DNA from: Mesorhizobium silamurunense
Lineage (GTDB): Bacteria > Pseudomonadota > Alphaproteobacteria > Rhizobiales > Rhizobiaceae
Assembly: GCF_014843825.1 (NCBI RefSeq)
Contig: NZ_JHQR01000063.1
Coordinates: 1-64,000 of the forward strand
DNA length: 64,000 nucleotides
Reading direction: 5' to 3'
Below the pieces are notes generated by a model that saw nothing but the letters and a program-made list of their open reading frames with translations, did no database searches and was not told the DNA's origin. A program made the position numbers and the translations under genes. Positions 37,900 through 44,904 of this stretch are shown here, one piece after another; position 1 is the stretch's first letter; every line of letters begins with the position of its first letter.

Positions 37900-38541
37900 T
37901 CAGCCTTTCGGTTTCAACCCGTCGAGGAACAACTGCTCGAGGAAGCGCGCGGCGTCCTCGAAGCGGCCTTCGCCGCCGCGATCGGGGCCGAGCACGGCGC
38001 GGACCTGGACATCGAAATCGGCATAATGCTGTGTCGTCGCCCAGATCGAGAAGATCAGATGCCAGGGGTCGGTGCGGGCGATCTTGCCGGCGCGCATCCA
38101 GCCCTTGATGACCGTGGCCTTCTCGTCGACCAGCGTCTTCAACTCGCCCTCCAGCATAGGCATGATGCGCGGCGCACCTTGCAGGATCTCATTGGCGAAG
38201 AGCCGGCTTTCGCGCGGAAAATCGCGCGCCATTTCGAGCTTGCGGCGGATATAGCTCTTGAGTTCGGTCATCGGGTCGCCGATGTCGTCGAGCTCGCGGA
38301 GCGGCGCCAGCCATGTGTCCAGGAGCCGCTTCATCAACGTCTCGTGAATGTCTTCCTTGCGGCGGAAGTAATAGAGAAGGTTCGGCTTCGACATGCCGGC
38401 GGCTTCGGCGATCTGGTCGATGGTCGAGCCGCGAAAGCCGTTAGTGGAGAAGACTTCGAGCGCGGCTTCCAGGATCAGCTCGCGCTTTTCCTGCTGGATG
38501 CGGGTGCGGCGGGGAGCTGAGCCTTCCATCGTGTCCGTCAT
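37900..38541 (-). CDS. rutR: RutR-like TetR family regulator of pyrimidine catabolism
   Basis: 213 aa. TetR helix-turn-helix (GSTIDQIAEAAGMSKPNLLYYF) and a ligand domain that closely resembles E. coli RutR over its length: LDTWLAPLRELD, IRRKLEMARDFPRESRLFANEILQGAP and DPWHLIFSIWATTQHYADFDVQV (each only partly quoted). RutR binds uracil or thymine and leaves its operator. Here it lies divergent from the beta-alanine aminotransferase gene, with RutR-like palindromes before that gene and before preT. Alternative start ATG 38529 is possible. Confidence 0.88.
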   Translation of the reverse strand: MTDTMEGSAPRRTRIQQEKRELILEAALEVFSTNGFRGSTIDQIAEAAGMSKPNLLYYFRRKEDIHETLMKRLLDTWLAPLRELDDIGDPMTELKSYIRRKLEMARDFPRESRLFANEILQGAPRIMPMLEGELKTLVDEKATVIKGWMRAGKIARTDPWHLIFSIWATTQHYADFDVQVRAVLGPDRGGEGRFEDAARFLEQLFLDGLKPKG

Positions 38542-38569
38542 CCTTGCCGGCCGCTGTTGCGCGGTCTTT

Positions 38570-38590
38570 CTGGACCAATCCTCTGGACCA
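38570..38590. repeat. Direct repeat CTGGACCA in the rutR promoter region
   Basis: CTGGACCA occurs at 38570-38577 and 38583-38590, 13 bases apart and about 30-50 bases upstream of the rutR start. Each resembles a RutR half site (TTGACCA), which would fit autoregulation; weak evidence. Confidence 0.35.
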
Positions 38591-38674
38591 GTTTTTCTCC
38601 GAGCCGTGGAGCGCGCTTTCGATGCCGCATTTCCGCTAGTAGTCCCTTGACCGCCGACAGGGCGGTGCTAACGT

Positions 38675-38690
38675 TTGTCCAACCGGTCAA
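38675..38690. promoter_or_regulatory. RutR-like operator upstream of the aminotransferase gene
   Basis: TTGTCCAACCGGTCAA matches TTGACCANNTGGTCAA at 12 of 14 defined bases and is an imperfect palindrome. It lies 94 bases before the aminotransferase start, in the divergent region shared with rutR. Confidence 0.65.
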
Positions 38691-38783
38691 AATTTTGCGT
38701 AGCACGAAAACGCAACGAAGACCAAGCCTTGGGAAGACCAAGCGTTAGCGCACCGAAACAGGTTACAAGGGGAAATCTTGGTC

Positions 38784-40112
38784 ATGTCCAACCGGCTGAA
38801 AGTCACGCCGAACGATCTCAGCGCATTCTGGATGCCGTTCACGGCAAACCGGCAGTTCAAGCAGGCGCCGCGCATGTTCGTGTCCGCCAAGGACATGCAC
38901 TACACGACGAGCGACGGCCGCAAGGTGCTCGACGGCACGGCCGGCCTGTGGTGCGTGAACGCCGGACACTGCCGGCCTAAGATCACCGAGGCGATCCAGC
39001 AGCAGGCAGCCGAGCTCGACTATGCGCCGGCCTTCCAGATGGGTCACCCGATCGTGTTCGAGCTGGCGAACCGCCTGGTCGATATCGCGCCCAAGGGCAT
39101 GGACCATGTCTTCTTCACCAATTCCGGCTCGGAATCGGTCGAAACCGCGCTGAAGATGGCGATCGCCTATCACCGCGTCAGGGGTGAAGGCTCGCGCACC
39201 CGCCTGATCGGCCGCGAGCGTGGCTATCATGGCGTCAATTTCGGCGGCATCTCCGTCGGCGGCATCGTCAGCAACCGCAAGATGTTCGGCACGCTGCTCG
39301 GCGGCGTCGACCATCTGCCGCACACCCACCTTCCGGAGAAGAACGCCTTCTCGAAGGGCGTGCCGGAGCATGGCGCGGAGCTGGCGAACGAGCTGGAACG
39401 CCTGGTTACGCTGCACGATGCCTCGACCATTGCTGCGGTCATCGTCGAGCCGGTCGCGGGCTCGACCGGAGTCATCCTGCCGCCGGAGGGCTATCTGCAG
39501 AAGCTTCGAGAAATTTGCACCAAACACGGCATATTGTTGATCTTTGATGAAGTGATCACCGGCTTCGGCCGCCTCGGCGCGCCGTTCGCGGCGGATTATT
39601 TCGGCGTCGCTCCGGATATCATGACCACGGCCAAGGGCGTCTCCAACGGCGTCATCCCGATGGGCGCGGTGTTCGTCAAGAAGGAGATCCATGACGCCTT
39701 CATGACCGGCCCCGAGCACATGATCGAGTTCTTCCACGGCTACACCTATTCGGGCAACCCGATCGCCTGCGCCGCGGCCCTCGGCACGCTCGACACCTAT
39801 AAGGAAGAAGGCCTGCTCACCCGTGGCGAGGAGCTGGCGCCTTATTGGGAAGACGCGCTGCACTCGCTGAAGGGCGAGCCGCATGTCATCGACATCCGCA
39901 ATATCGGCCTGATCGGCGCGATCGAGCTGGCGCCGATCGCCGGAAGCCCGACTAAGCGGGCCTTCTCGGCCTTCGTCAAGGCGTTCGAGCGTGGCGCGCT
40001 GATCCGCACCACCGGCGACATTATCGCGCTGTCGCCGCCACTGATCATCACCAAGGGCCAGATCAACGAGCTGATCGACCATGTTCGGGATGTGTTGAGG
40101 TCGATAGATTGA
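38784..40112 (+). CDS. Class III aminotransferase, probably beta-alanine:pyruvate transaminase
   Basis: 442 aa PLP enzyme of the omega-aminotransferase group. The PLP lysine is K284 in MTTAKGVSNG; upstream are LIFDEVITGFGRLG (PLP-binding Asp) and FTNSGSESVETALKMA. The N-terminal FWMPFTANRQFK is typical of beta-alanine-pyruvate aminotransferases. Ribosome site AAGGGGAA before ATG 38784 is nearly the same as that of preT. It would convert beta-alanine or 3-aminoisobutyrate, the end products of the pathway encoded around it, to malonate or methylmalonate semialdehyde. Confidence 0.9.
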   Translation: MSNRLKVTPNDLSAFWMPFTANRQFKQAPRMFVSAKDMHYTTSDGRKVLDGTAGLWCVNAGHCRPKITEAIQQQAAELDYAPAFQMGHPIVFELANRLVDIAPKGMDHVFFTNSGSESVETALKMAIAYHRVRGEGSRTRLIGRERGYHGVNFGGISVGGIVSNRKMFGTLLGGVDHLPHTHLPEKNAFSKGVPEHGAELANELERLVTLHDASTIAAVIVEPVAGSTGVILPPEGYLQKLREICTKHGILLIFDEVITGFGRLGAPFAADYFGVAPDIMTTAKGVSNGVIPMGAVFVKKEIHDAFMTGPEHMIEFFHGYTYSGNPIACAAALGTLDTYKEEGLLTRGEELAPYWEDALHSLKGEPHVIDIRNIGLIGAIELAPIAGSPTKRAFSAFVKAFERGALIRTTGDIIALSPPLIITKGQINELIDHVRDVLRSID

Positions 40113-40130
40113 GAGACCGGGCGCGGATAT

Positions 40131-40177
40131 CCCTCCCCCTTGAGGGGAGGGTGGCCGCGAAGCGGCCGGGTGGGGTC
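40131..40177 (+). repeat. Left inverted-repeat arm of element 1
   Basis: 47-bp composite palindrome: CCCTCCCC stem with GGGGAGGG, then GGCCGCGAAGCGGCC, then GGGTGGGGTC. It begins 18 bases after the aminotransferase stop and ends 44 bases before the DUF559 start. Confidence 0.85.
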
Positions 40178-40221
40178 CGCGGCGACGCGCGCCGACCTGA
40201 TCTTTTGCGAGGTCGTTCCTG

Positions 40222-40647
40222 ATGCCTAGGACCCGCGTGAGTTTCGAAATGCGGCAAAAAGCGCGCGCGCTTCGAATTCACGCGACCAAAGGTGAAAACC
40301 TGCTTTGGTATGAACTGCGCGAATTGAAGGCTTCTGGTCTCAAGTTCCGCCGACAGTGCCCCATAGGGCCATACATCGTCGACTTTGCCTGTCTCGCAGT
40401 AAAGCTGATCGTTGAGATCGACGGCGATTTGCATGAGCATGACAAAGGCAAACGCCATGATGCTGTCCGCGACGCCTATTTGCGTTTACTCGGATACGAC
40501 GTCTTTCGTGTCGATGAGCCCGATGTCATAAACAGTGCCTGGCACGTCGCGCAGGTGATCAAGGAAAAGGCCGCGCGTATGGCCGGCGACCCCACCCGAC
40601 CGCTTCGCGGCCACCCTCCCCTCGAGGGGGAGGGGGACGCCGCGTAA
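40222..40647 (+). CDS. DUF559 (Vsr-like) endonuclease-domain protein
   Basis: 141 aa. Typical DUF559 pattern: ARALRIHATKGENLLWYELR, FRRQCPIGPYIVDFACL, LIVEIDGDLHEH and a C-terminal GYDVFRVDEPDV. The VDF Asp, the ExDG Glu and the following His are the likely metal-binding residues of a PD-(D/E)XK-type nuclease. No methylase or other restriction gene is near. Residues from about 122 (DPTRPLRGHPPLEGEGDAA) are encoded by the right inverted-repeat arm, so the domain proper ends near 120. The gene lies within the repeat-bounded segment. Its natural role is unknown. Confidence 0.88.
   Translation: MPRTRVSFEMRQKARALRIHATKGENLLWYELRELKASGLKFRRQCPIGPYIVDFACLAVKLIVEIDGDLHEHDKGKRHDAVRDAYLRLLGYDVFRVDEPDVINSAWHVAQVIKEKAARMAGDPTRPLRGHPPLEGEGDAA
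40588..40634 (-). repeat. Right inverted-repeat arm of element 1
   Basis: Reverse copy of 40131-40177 with 45 of 47 bases identical. Overlaps the 3' end of the DUF559 gene and ends 28 bases before the amidohydrolase start. Confidence 0.85.
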
Positions 40648-40662
40648 ATGAGAGGACTTTGA

Positions 40663-41913
40663 ATGACCGCCCCCGGCGAGAATCTGCGTATCAATTCAGA
40701 CCGTTTGTGGGACTCCTTGATGGAGATGGCGAAGATCGGCCCCGGCATTGCCGGCGGCAACAATCGCCAGACGCTCACCGATTCCGACAGAGAAGGCCGC
40801 GAGCTCTTCAAATCCTGGTGCGACGAGGCCGGGCTCACGATGGGCGTGGACCAGATGGGCACCATGTTCATGACGCGCGCCGGCACCGATCCGGACGCGC
40901 TGCCCGTCTATGTCGGCTCCCATCTCGACACCCAGCCGACAGGCGGCAAATATGACGGCGTGCTTGGCGTGCTCTCAGGGCTCGAGGTCGTGCGCTCGCT
41001 CAACGATCTCGGCATCAAGACCAAGCATCCGATCGTCGTCACCAACTGGACGAACGAGGAGGGCGCGCGCTTCGCCCCGGCCATGCTCGCTTCCGGCGTG
41101 TTCGCGGGCGTCCACACCCAGGACTACGCCTATGCCCGCAAGGATCTCGATGGCTTGACCTTCGGCGACGAGCTGAAGCGGATCGGCTGGGTCGGCGACG
41201 AGAAGGTCGGCGCGCGCAAGATGCAAGCCTATTTCGAATACCACATCGAGCAGGGACCGATCCTCGAAGCCGAGAACAAGCAGATCGGCGTGGTCACCCA
41301 CTGCCAGGGCCTGTGGTGGCTGGAATTCACGCTGACCGGGAGGGAGGCGCATACCGGCTCGACGCCGATGAACATGCGCGTCAATGCAGGGCTGGCCATG
41401 GCGCGCATCCTGGAGATGGTGCAGACGGTCGCGATGCAGAACCAGCCCGGCGCCGTCGGCGGGGTCGGGCAGGTGAAGTTCTCGCCCAATTCGCGCAACG
41501 TTTTGCCGGGCACGGTGATCTTCACCGTCGACATCCGTTCGCCCGATCAAGCCAAGCTCGACGGCATGCGCGCCCGCATCGAGAAGGAAGCGCCGAAGAT
41601 CTGCGAGCCGCTCGGCGTCAAATGCTCGGTCGAGGCCGTTGGCCATTTCGATCCCGTGACCTTCGATCCGACGCTGGTCGGCCGTGTGCGCACGGCCGCC
41701 GAAAAGCTCGGCTACAGCCACATGAACCTCATTTCGGGCGCCGGCCACGACGCCTGCTGGGCGGCCAAGGTGGCGCCGGCGACCATGGTCATGTGCCCCT
41801 GCGTCGGCGGCCTCAGCCACAACGAGGCCGAGGACATCTCCAAGGAGTGGGCGGCGGCAGGCGCCGACGTGCTGTTCCACGCGGTGGTCGAGACAGCGGG
41901 GATTGTGGAGTGA
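40663..41913 (+). CDS. Zn-dependent carbamoyl-amino-acid amidohydrolase (beta-ureidopropionase-like, PydC/HyuC)
   Basis: 416 aa, M20 metallopeptidase-like fold of the N-carbamoyl-amino acid amidohydrolase/allantoate amidohydrolase group. Metal ligands are in GSHLDTQPTGGKYDGVLG (His, Asp), NEEGARF (Glu) and YFEYHIEQGP (His). The dimerisation domain has AHTGSTPM. From context it hydrolyses N-carbamoyl-beta-alanine to beta-alanine, the third step after PreTA and HydA. AGAGGA precedes ATG 40663. Allantoate or other ureido substrates are possible. Confidence 0.88.
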   Translation: MTAPGENLRINSDRLWDSLMEMAKIGPGIAGGNNRQTLTDSDREGRELFKSWCDEAGLTMGVDQMGTMFMTRAGTDPDALPVYVGSHLDTQPTGGKYDGVLGVLSGLEVVRSLNDLGIKTKHPIVVTNWTNEEGARFAPAMLASGVFAGVHTQDYAYARKDLDGLTFGDELKRIGWVGDEKVGARKMQAYFEYHIEQGPILEAENKQIGVVTHCQGLWWLEFTLTGREAHTGSTPMNMRVNAGLAMARILEMVQTVAMQNQPGAVGGVGQVKFSPNSRNVLPGTVIFTVDIRSPDQAKLDGMRARIEKEAPKICEPLGVKCSVEAVGHFDPVTFDPTLVGRVRTAAEKLGYSHMNLISGAGHDACWAAKVAPATMVMCPCVGGLSHNEAEDISKEWAAAGADVLFHAVVETAGIVE

Positions 41914-41928
41914 AGCGGCGGCGCTGTA

Positions 41929-42074
41929 CCCCCACCCCTAACCCCTCCCCACAAGGGGGAGGGGGACTGGCATCGCCGCCGCTTTCTCCGGTAGCGCAGC
42001 ACTTTAATAGTGGGATGATGATAGCGCGGCGCCAAACCTCCCTCCCCCTTGTGGGGAGGGATTGAGGGTGGGGG
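41929..42074. repeat. Inverted repeat doublet of element 2
   Basis: Arms 41929-41966 and 42037-42074 (38 bp each) are inverted copies matching at 33 of 38 bases. Each contains the CCCTCCCC ... GGGGAGGG hairpin, with loop ACAAG or CTTGT, and a flanking GGGTGGGG-like tail. The 70 bases between them show no gene. The layout resembles a REPIN-type doublet. It begins 15 bases after the amidohydrolase stop. Confidence 0.8.
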
Positions 42075-42109
42075 TACTCGCCTTGGCACCGACCGCGATC
42101 GACCCGACC

Positions 42110-42448
42110 ATGATCACGCGCGCAAGGGCGCTGCGCCGAAACATGACGGAGGGCGAACGCAAGCTCTGGTCTGAGTTGAAAGAGTTTCGTCGCCTTTATG
42201 GGCTGCATGCCAGGAAACAGGCACCTATCGGGCCATACATCGTGGACTTCGTCCTGCATGAGAAGGGCGTAGTCATCGAGGTGGATGGCGAACACCATTT
42301 CACGCCGGAGCGGATGGAGAAGGACCAAAAACGTGACGCCTGGCTTGGCCAGCAAGGCTATCGCGTGCTCAGATTTTCTACTGGCGAACTGGCGGAATCC
42401 TTCGACGGTTGTGTGGAAGAGATATTGCGGGAAGTTGGCGTGATGTAG
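42110..42448 (+). CDS. DUF559 (Vsr-like) endonuclease-domain protein
   Basis: 112 aa from ATG 42110; an in-frame TTG at 42062 would start inside the repeat arm and add 16 residues. Family motifs: ARALRRNMTEGERKLWSELK, KQAPIGPYIVDFVL, VVIEVDGEHHF and GYRVLRFSTGELAE. It keeps the same likely catalytic residues as the DUF559 protein at 40222 but the two differ at most positions, so they are not a recent local duplication. Confidence 0.86.
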   Translation: MITRARALRRNMTEGERKLWSELKEFRRLYGLHARKQAPIGPYIVDFVLHEKGVVIEVDGEHHFTPERMEKDQKRDAWLGQQGYRVLRFSTGELAESFDGCVEEILREVGVM

Positions 42449-42528
42449 TGTCGGCCCCCCACGTCTCGTATGTTTTGAACAACTAAAGCGCTCCGAAGAA
42501 GCGCAGCAAGAAAAAGGGAACAAGAGAA

Positions 42529-43980
42529 ATGACCAAAGTCATCAAGAACGGCACCATCGTCACGGCTGACCGCACCTGGAAAGCCGACGTCGTGTTCAGC
42601 CACGGCAAGATTATCGCCATCGGCACGGATCTGCATGGCGATCACGAGTTCGACGCCACCGGCTGCTACGTCATGCCGGGCGGCATCGATCCGCATACCC
42701 ATCTCGAAATGCCCTTCATGGGCACCTATTCGGCCGACGATTTCGAATCGGGCACGCGCGCGGCGCTTTCCGGCGGCACGACCATGGTCGTCGATTTCTG
42801 CTTGCCGGCGCCGCAGCAGTCGCTGCTCGAGGCGCTGCAGATGTGGGACAACAAGACGTCGAAGGCGTCCTGCGACTATTCCTTTCACATGGCCATCACC
42901 TGGTGGGGGAAGCAGGTGTTCGACGAGATGGCGACCGTGGTCGACAGGGGCATCACCTCGTTCAAGCACTTCATGGCCTACAAAGGCGCGCTGATGGTCG
43001 ACGACGACGAGATGTATGCGTCGTTTCAGCGCTGCGCCGATCTCGGCGCGCTGCCGCTCGTCCATGCCGAGAACGGCGATGTGGTTGCCGCGCTCTCGCA
43101 GAAGCTGCTTGCGGCCGGCAACAACGGCCCGGAAGGCCATGCCTATTCGCGCCCGCCGGAAGTGGAGGGCGAGGCCACAAATCGCGCCATCATGATCGCC
43201 GACATGGCCGGTGTGCCGCTCTATGTGGTGCATGTCTCCTGCGAGCAGAGCCACGAGGCCATCCGCCGCGCCCGCCAGAAGGGCATGCGGGTATTCGGCG
43301 AGCCGCTGATCCAGCACCTGACGCTCGACGAGACCGAGTATTTCAACAAGGACTGGGACCATGCGGCGCGCCGCGTGATGAGCCCTCCCTTCCGCAGCAA
43401 GTGGCACCAGGATTCGCTGTGGGCAGGCCTGCAGGCCGGCTCGCTGCAGGTGGTGGCGACTGACCACTGCTCCTTCACCACCAAGCAGAAGCGCAACGGC
43501 GTCGGCGACTTCACCAAGATCCCGAACGGCACCGGCGGCCTCGAGGATCGCTTGCCCATCCTGTGGACCACCGGCGTGAACACCGGACGGCTGACGATGA
43601 ACGAGTTCGTGGCGGTGACCTCGACCAACATCGCCAAGATCCTCAACATGTATCCGAAGAAGGGCGCGATCGTCGAAGGCGCGGACGCCGACATCGTGGT
43701 CTGGGATCCGAAGCGCAAGAAGACGATCTCGGCCAAGAAGCAGCAGTCGGTGATCGACTACAATGTCTTCGAAGGTTTCGAGGTGACCGGCCTGCCGCGC
43801 TTCGTCTTCTCGCGCGGCGAGCTCTCGATCGAAGAGTCCGACGTCAAGGTCAAGATCGGCCACGGCGAGTTCGTCGCGCGCGAGCCGAACGCCGCGGTCA
43901 ACCGGGCGCTGTCGACCTGGAAGGAGATCAGCGCGCCGCGCAAGGTGGAGCGTTCCGGCATTCCGGCGACCGGAGTTTGA
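42529..43980 (+). CDS. hydA: Dihydropyrimidinase
   Basis: 483 aa amidohydrolase that opens dihydrouracil or dihydrothymine to the N-carbamoyl-beta-amino acid. Metal-binding His pair in DPHTHLEMPF, carboxylated lysine K152 in FKHFMAYKGA, further ligands in VVHVSCEQSHEA and TDHCSF. The length is typical for the D-hydantoinase/dihydropyrimidinase family. It follows a purine-rich ribosome site (AAGGGAACAAGAGAA). Second step between PreTA and the PydC-like enzyme. Confidence 0.95.
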   Translation: MTKVIKNGTIVTADRTWKADVVFSHGKIIAIGTDLHGDHEFDATGCYVMPGGIDPHTHLEMPFMGTYSADDFESGTRAALSGGTTMVVDFCLPAPQQSLLEALQMWDNKTSKASCDYSFHMAITWWGKQVFDEMATVVDRGITSFKHFMAYKGALMVDDDEMYASFQRCADLGALPLVHAENGDVVAALSQKLLAAGNNGPEGHAYSRPPEVEGEATNRAIMIADMAGVPLYVVHVSCEQSHEAIRRARQKGMRVFGEPLIQHLTLDETEYFNKDWDHAARRVMSPPFRSKWHQDSLWAGLQAGSLQVVATDHCSFTTKQKRNGVGDFTKIPNGTGGLEDRLPILWTTGVNTGRLTMNEFVAVTSTNIAKILNMYPKKGAIVEGADADIVVWDPKRKKTISAKKQQSVIDYNVFEGFEVTGLPRFVFSRGELSIEESDVKVKIGHGEFVAREPNAAVNRALSTWKEISAPRKVERSGIPATGV

Positions 43981-43982
43981 GC

Positions 43983-44360
43983 GTGCGCGCAGCTCCCCTT
44001 TTCGTCGCGGCAGCCATGCTGCTGGCCGCCGGCCAGGCCTTTGCGGCCGGCATCGACCTCTCCAAGCCTTACGGCAACAAATCCGGCTGCATCAACAAGA
44101 ACGGCCAGGAAGTCTATGCCGAGGACATGCTGCTCCTGACCAGCGAGGCATTTGTCACGGTGGCGAGCGCCTGCACCTTCACCGACAAGAAGCCCCAGGC
44201 GGATGGCTCCCTTTTGGTGACAGCGCAGTGCGAGGCGGAAGGCGAGGAGGGGCAGACGCCTGCCCATTTCACCATCAAGCGCAGCGCCAAGAGCCCGAAG
44301 AAGCTGGTGATTGCCGGCGAGGACGGCACCGTGATGGGCGAAGTCTCCCGGTGCAAATGA
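43983..44360 (+). CDS. Small secreted protein coupled to hydA
   Basis: 125 aa starting with GTG 43983, 2 bases after the hydA stop, with GGAG at the end of hydA as ribosome site. Signal peptide RAAPLFVAAAMLLAAGQAFA; mature part of about 104 aa with four cysteines (SGCINK, SACTF, AQCEAE, SRCK) that could form two disulphides. I do not recognise a family. The tight spacing suggests it is translated with HydA although HydA is cytosolic and this protein is exported. Confidence 0.75.
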   Translation: MRAAPLFVAAAMLLAAGQAFAAGIDLSKPYGNKSGCINKNGQEVYAEDMLLLTSEAFVTVASACTFTDKKPQADGSLLVTAQCEAEGEEGQTPAHFTIKRSAKSPKKLVIAGEDGTVMGEVSRCK

Positions 44361-44383
44361 CGGCGAGAGCCCATCCTTCAGCT

Positions 44384-44788
44384 TCAGGCGACCAACGCAT
44401 CCAGTTCCGGCAGCAGGACCACGCTTTCCTGCTCGTTGGGATCGGTGCGGGCGATGACCGCCGAAGAGGGCGCGCCGCTCAGATTGGCCGGCAGATGCGG
44501 CACGCCAGCCGGGATGTAGAAGAGGTCGCCGGCCTTGACGAGGATATGATGCTCAAGCCGGTCGCCGTACCAAGTATGGACCTCGCCGGAGAGCACATAG
44601 ATCGCCGTCTCGTGGTTCTCATGCATATGCGCCTTGGCGCGGGCGCCGGGCGGGATGGTGAGAAGATGCATGCAGATGCCGGAAGAGCCGACGGTCTCGG
44701 CGGCAATACCGGCGAAATAGCTCAGCCCCTGCTTGCCTTCATAAGTGCTTTCAGGGCGAATAAGATGACAAGTGGATTTAGGCGACAT
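44384..44788 (-). CDS. Cupin-domain protein
   Basis: 134 aa, single cupin barrel. Metal-site pattern AHMHENHETAIYVLSGE followed by GDLFYIPAGVPHLPAN. ATG 44788 (MSPKSTCHLIRPE) is the likely start; longer frames upstream are not supported. It is convergent with the secreted-protein gene and divergent from the ABC transporter genes. The substrate is unknown; cupins of this shape are often small-molecule isomerases or dioxygenases, or act in storage or sensing. Confidence 0.85.
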   Translation of the reverse strand: MSPKSTCHLIRPESTYEGKQGLSYFAGIAAETVGSSGICMHLLTIPPGARAKAHMHENHETAIYVLSGEVHTWYGDRLEHHILVKAGDLFYIPAGVPHLPANLSGAPSSAVIARTDPNEQESVVLLPELDALVA

Positions 44789-44904
44789 CGGCAAGGCTCC
44801 GGGCGTCGATCGAATGGGACTGGACGAGTGGAAAACAACATCGACGCAAAAGCAACGGGATTTCATCCTGCGCGGCAGCGGCTGCGAAAGGCAGGTTTCT
44901 GCCA

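Larger units (their letters stand above)
40131..40634 (+). mobile_element. Candidate repeat-bounded DUF559 element 1
   Basis: About 504 bp. Left arm 40131-40177 and right arm 40588-40634 are 47-bp inverted copies that differ at only two positions. Each arm contains two hairpins: CCCTCCCC/GGGGAGGG with a CTTGA (or TCGAG-side) loop, and GGCCGC-GAA-GCGGCC, followed by GGGTGGGGTC. The space between holds a single gene, the DUF559 endonuclease, whose last 20 or so codons run through the right arm. The element sits between two genes of the pyrimidine pathway. Whether it moves is unproven. Confidence 0.6.
41929..42448 (+). mobile_element. Candidate repeat-associated DUF559 element 2
   Basis: The inverted repeat doublet is followed directly by a second DUF559 gene, whose start lies 35 bases beyond the right arm. 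Unlike element 1, no third arm is seen after the gene. The segment separates the amidohydrolase and hydA genes, as element 1 separates the aminotransferase and amidohydrolase genes. It may be a partial or rearranged copy. Confidence 0.45.

Noticed and set aside
40131-42074. C/G-rich repeats as a CRISPR array
   Set aside because: The units are inverted hairpins, not regularly spaced direct repeats, and there are no cas genes.
40222-42448. DUF559 genes as parts of a restriction-modification or defence island
   Set aside because: No methylase, helicase or other defence gene is near; the neighbours are pyrimidine catabolism genes. Repeat association fits the data better.
42358-43863. Minus-strand frame opposite hydA
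   Set aside because: Shadow frame; hydA has complete catalytic residues.
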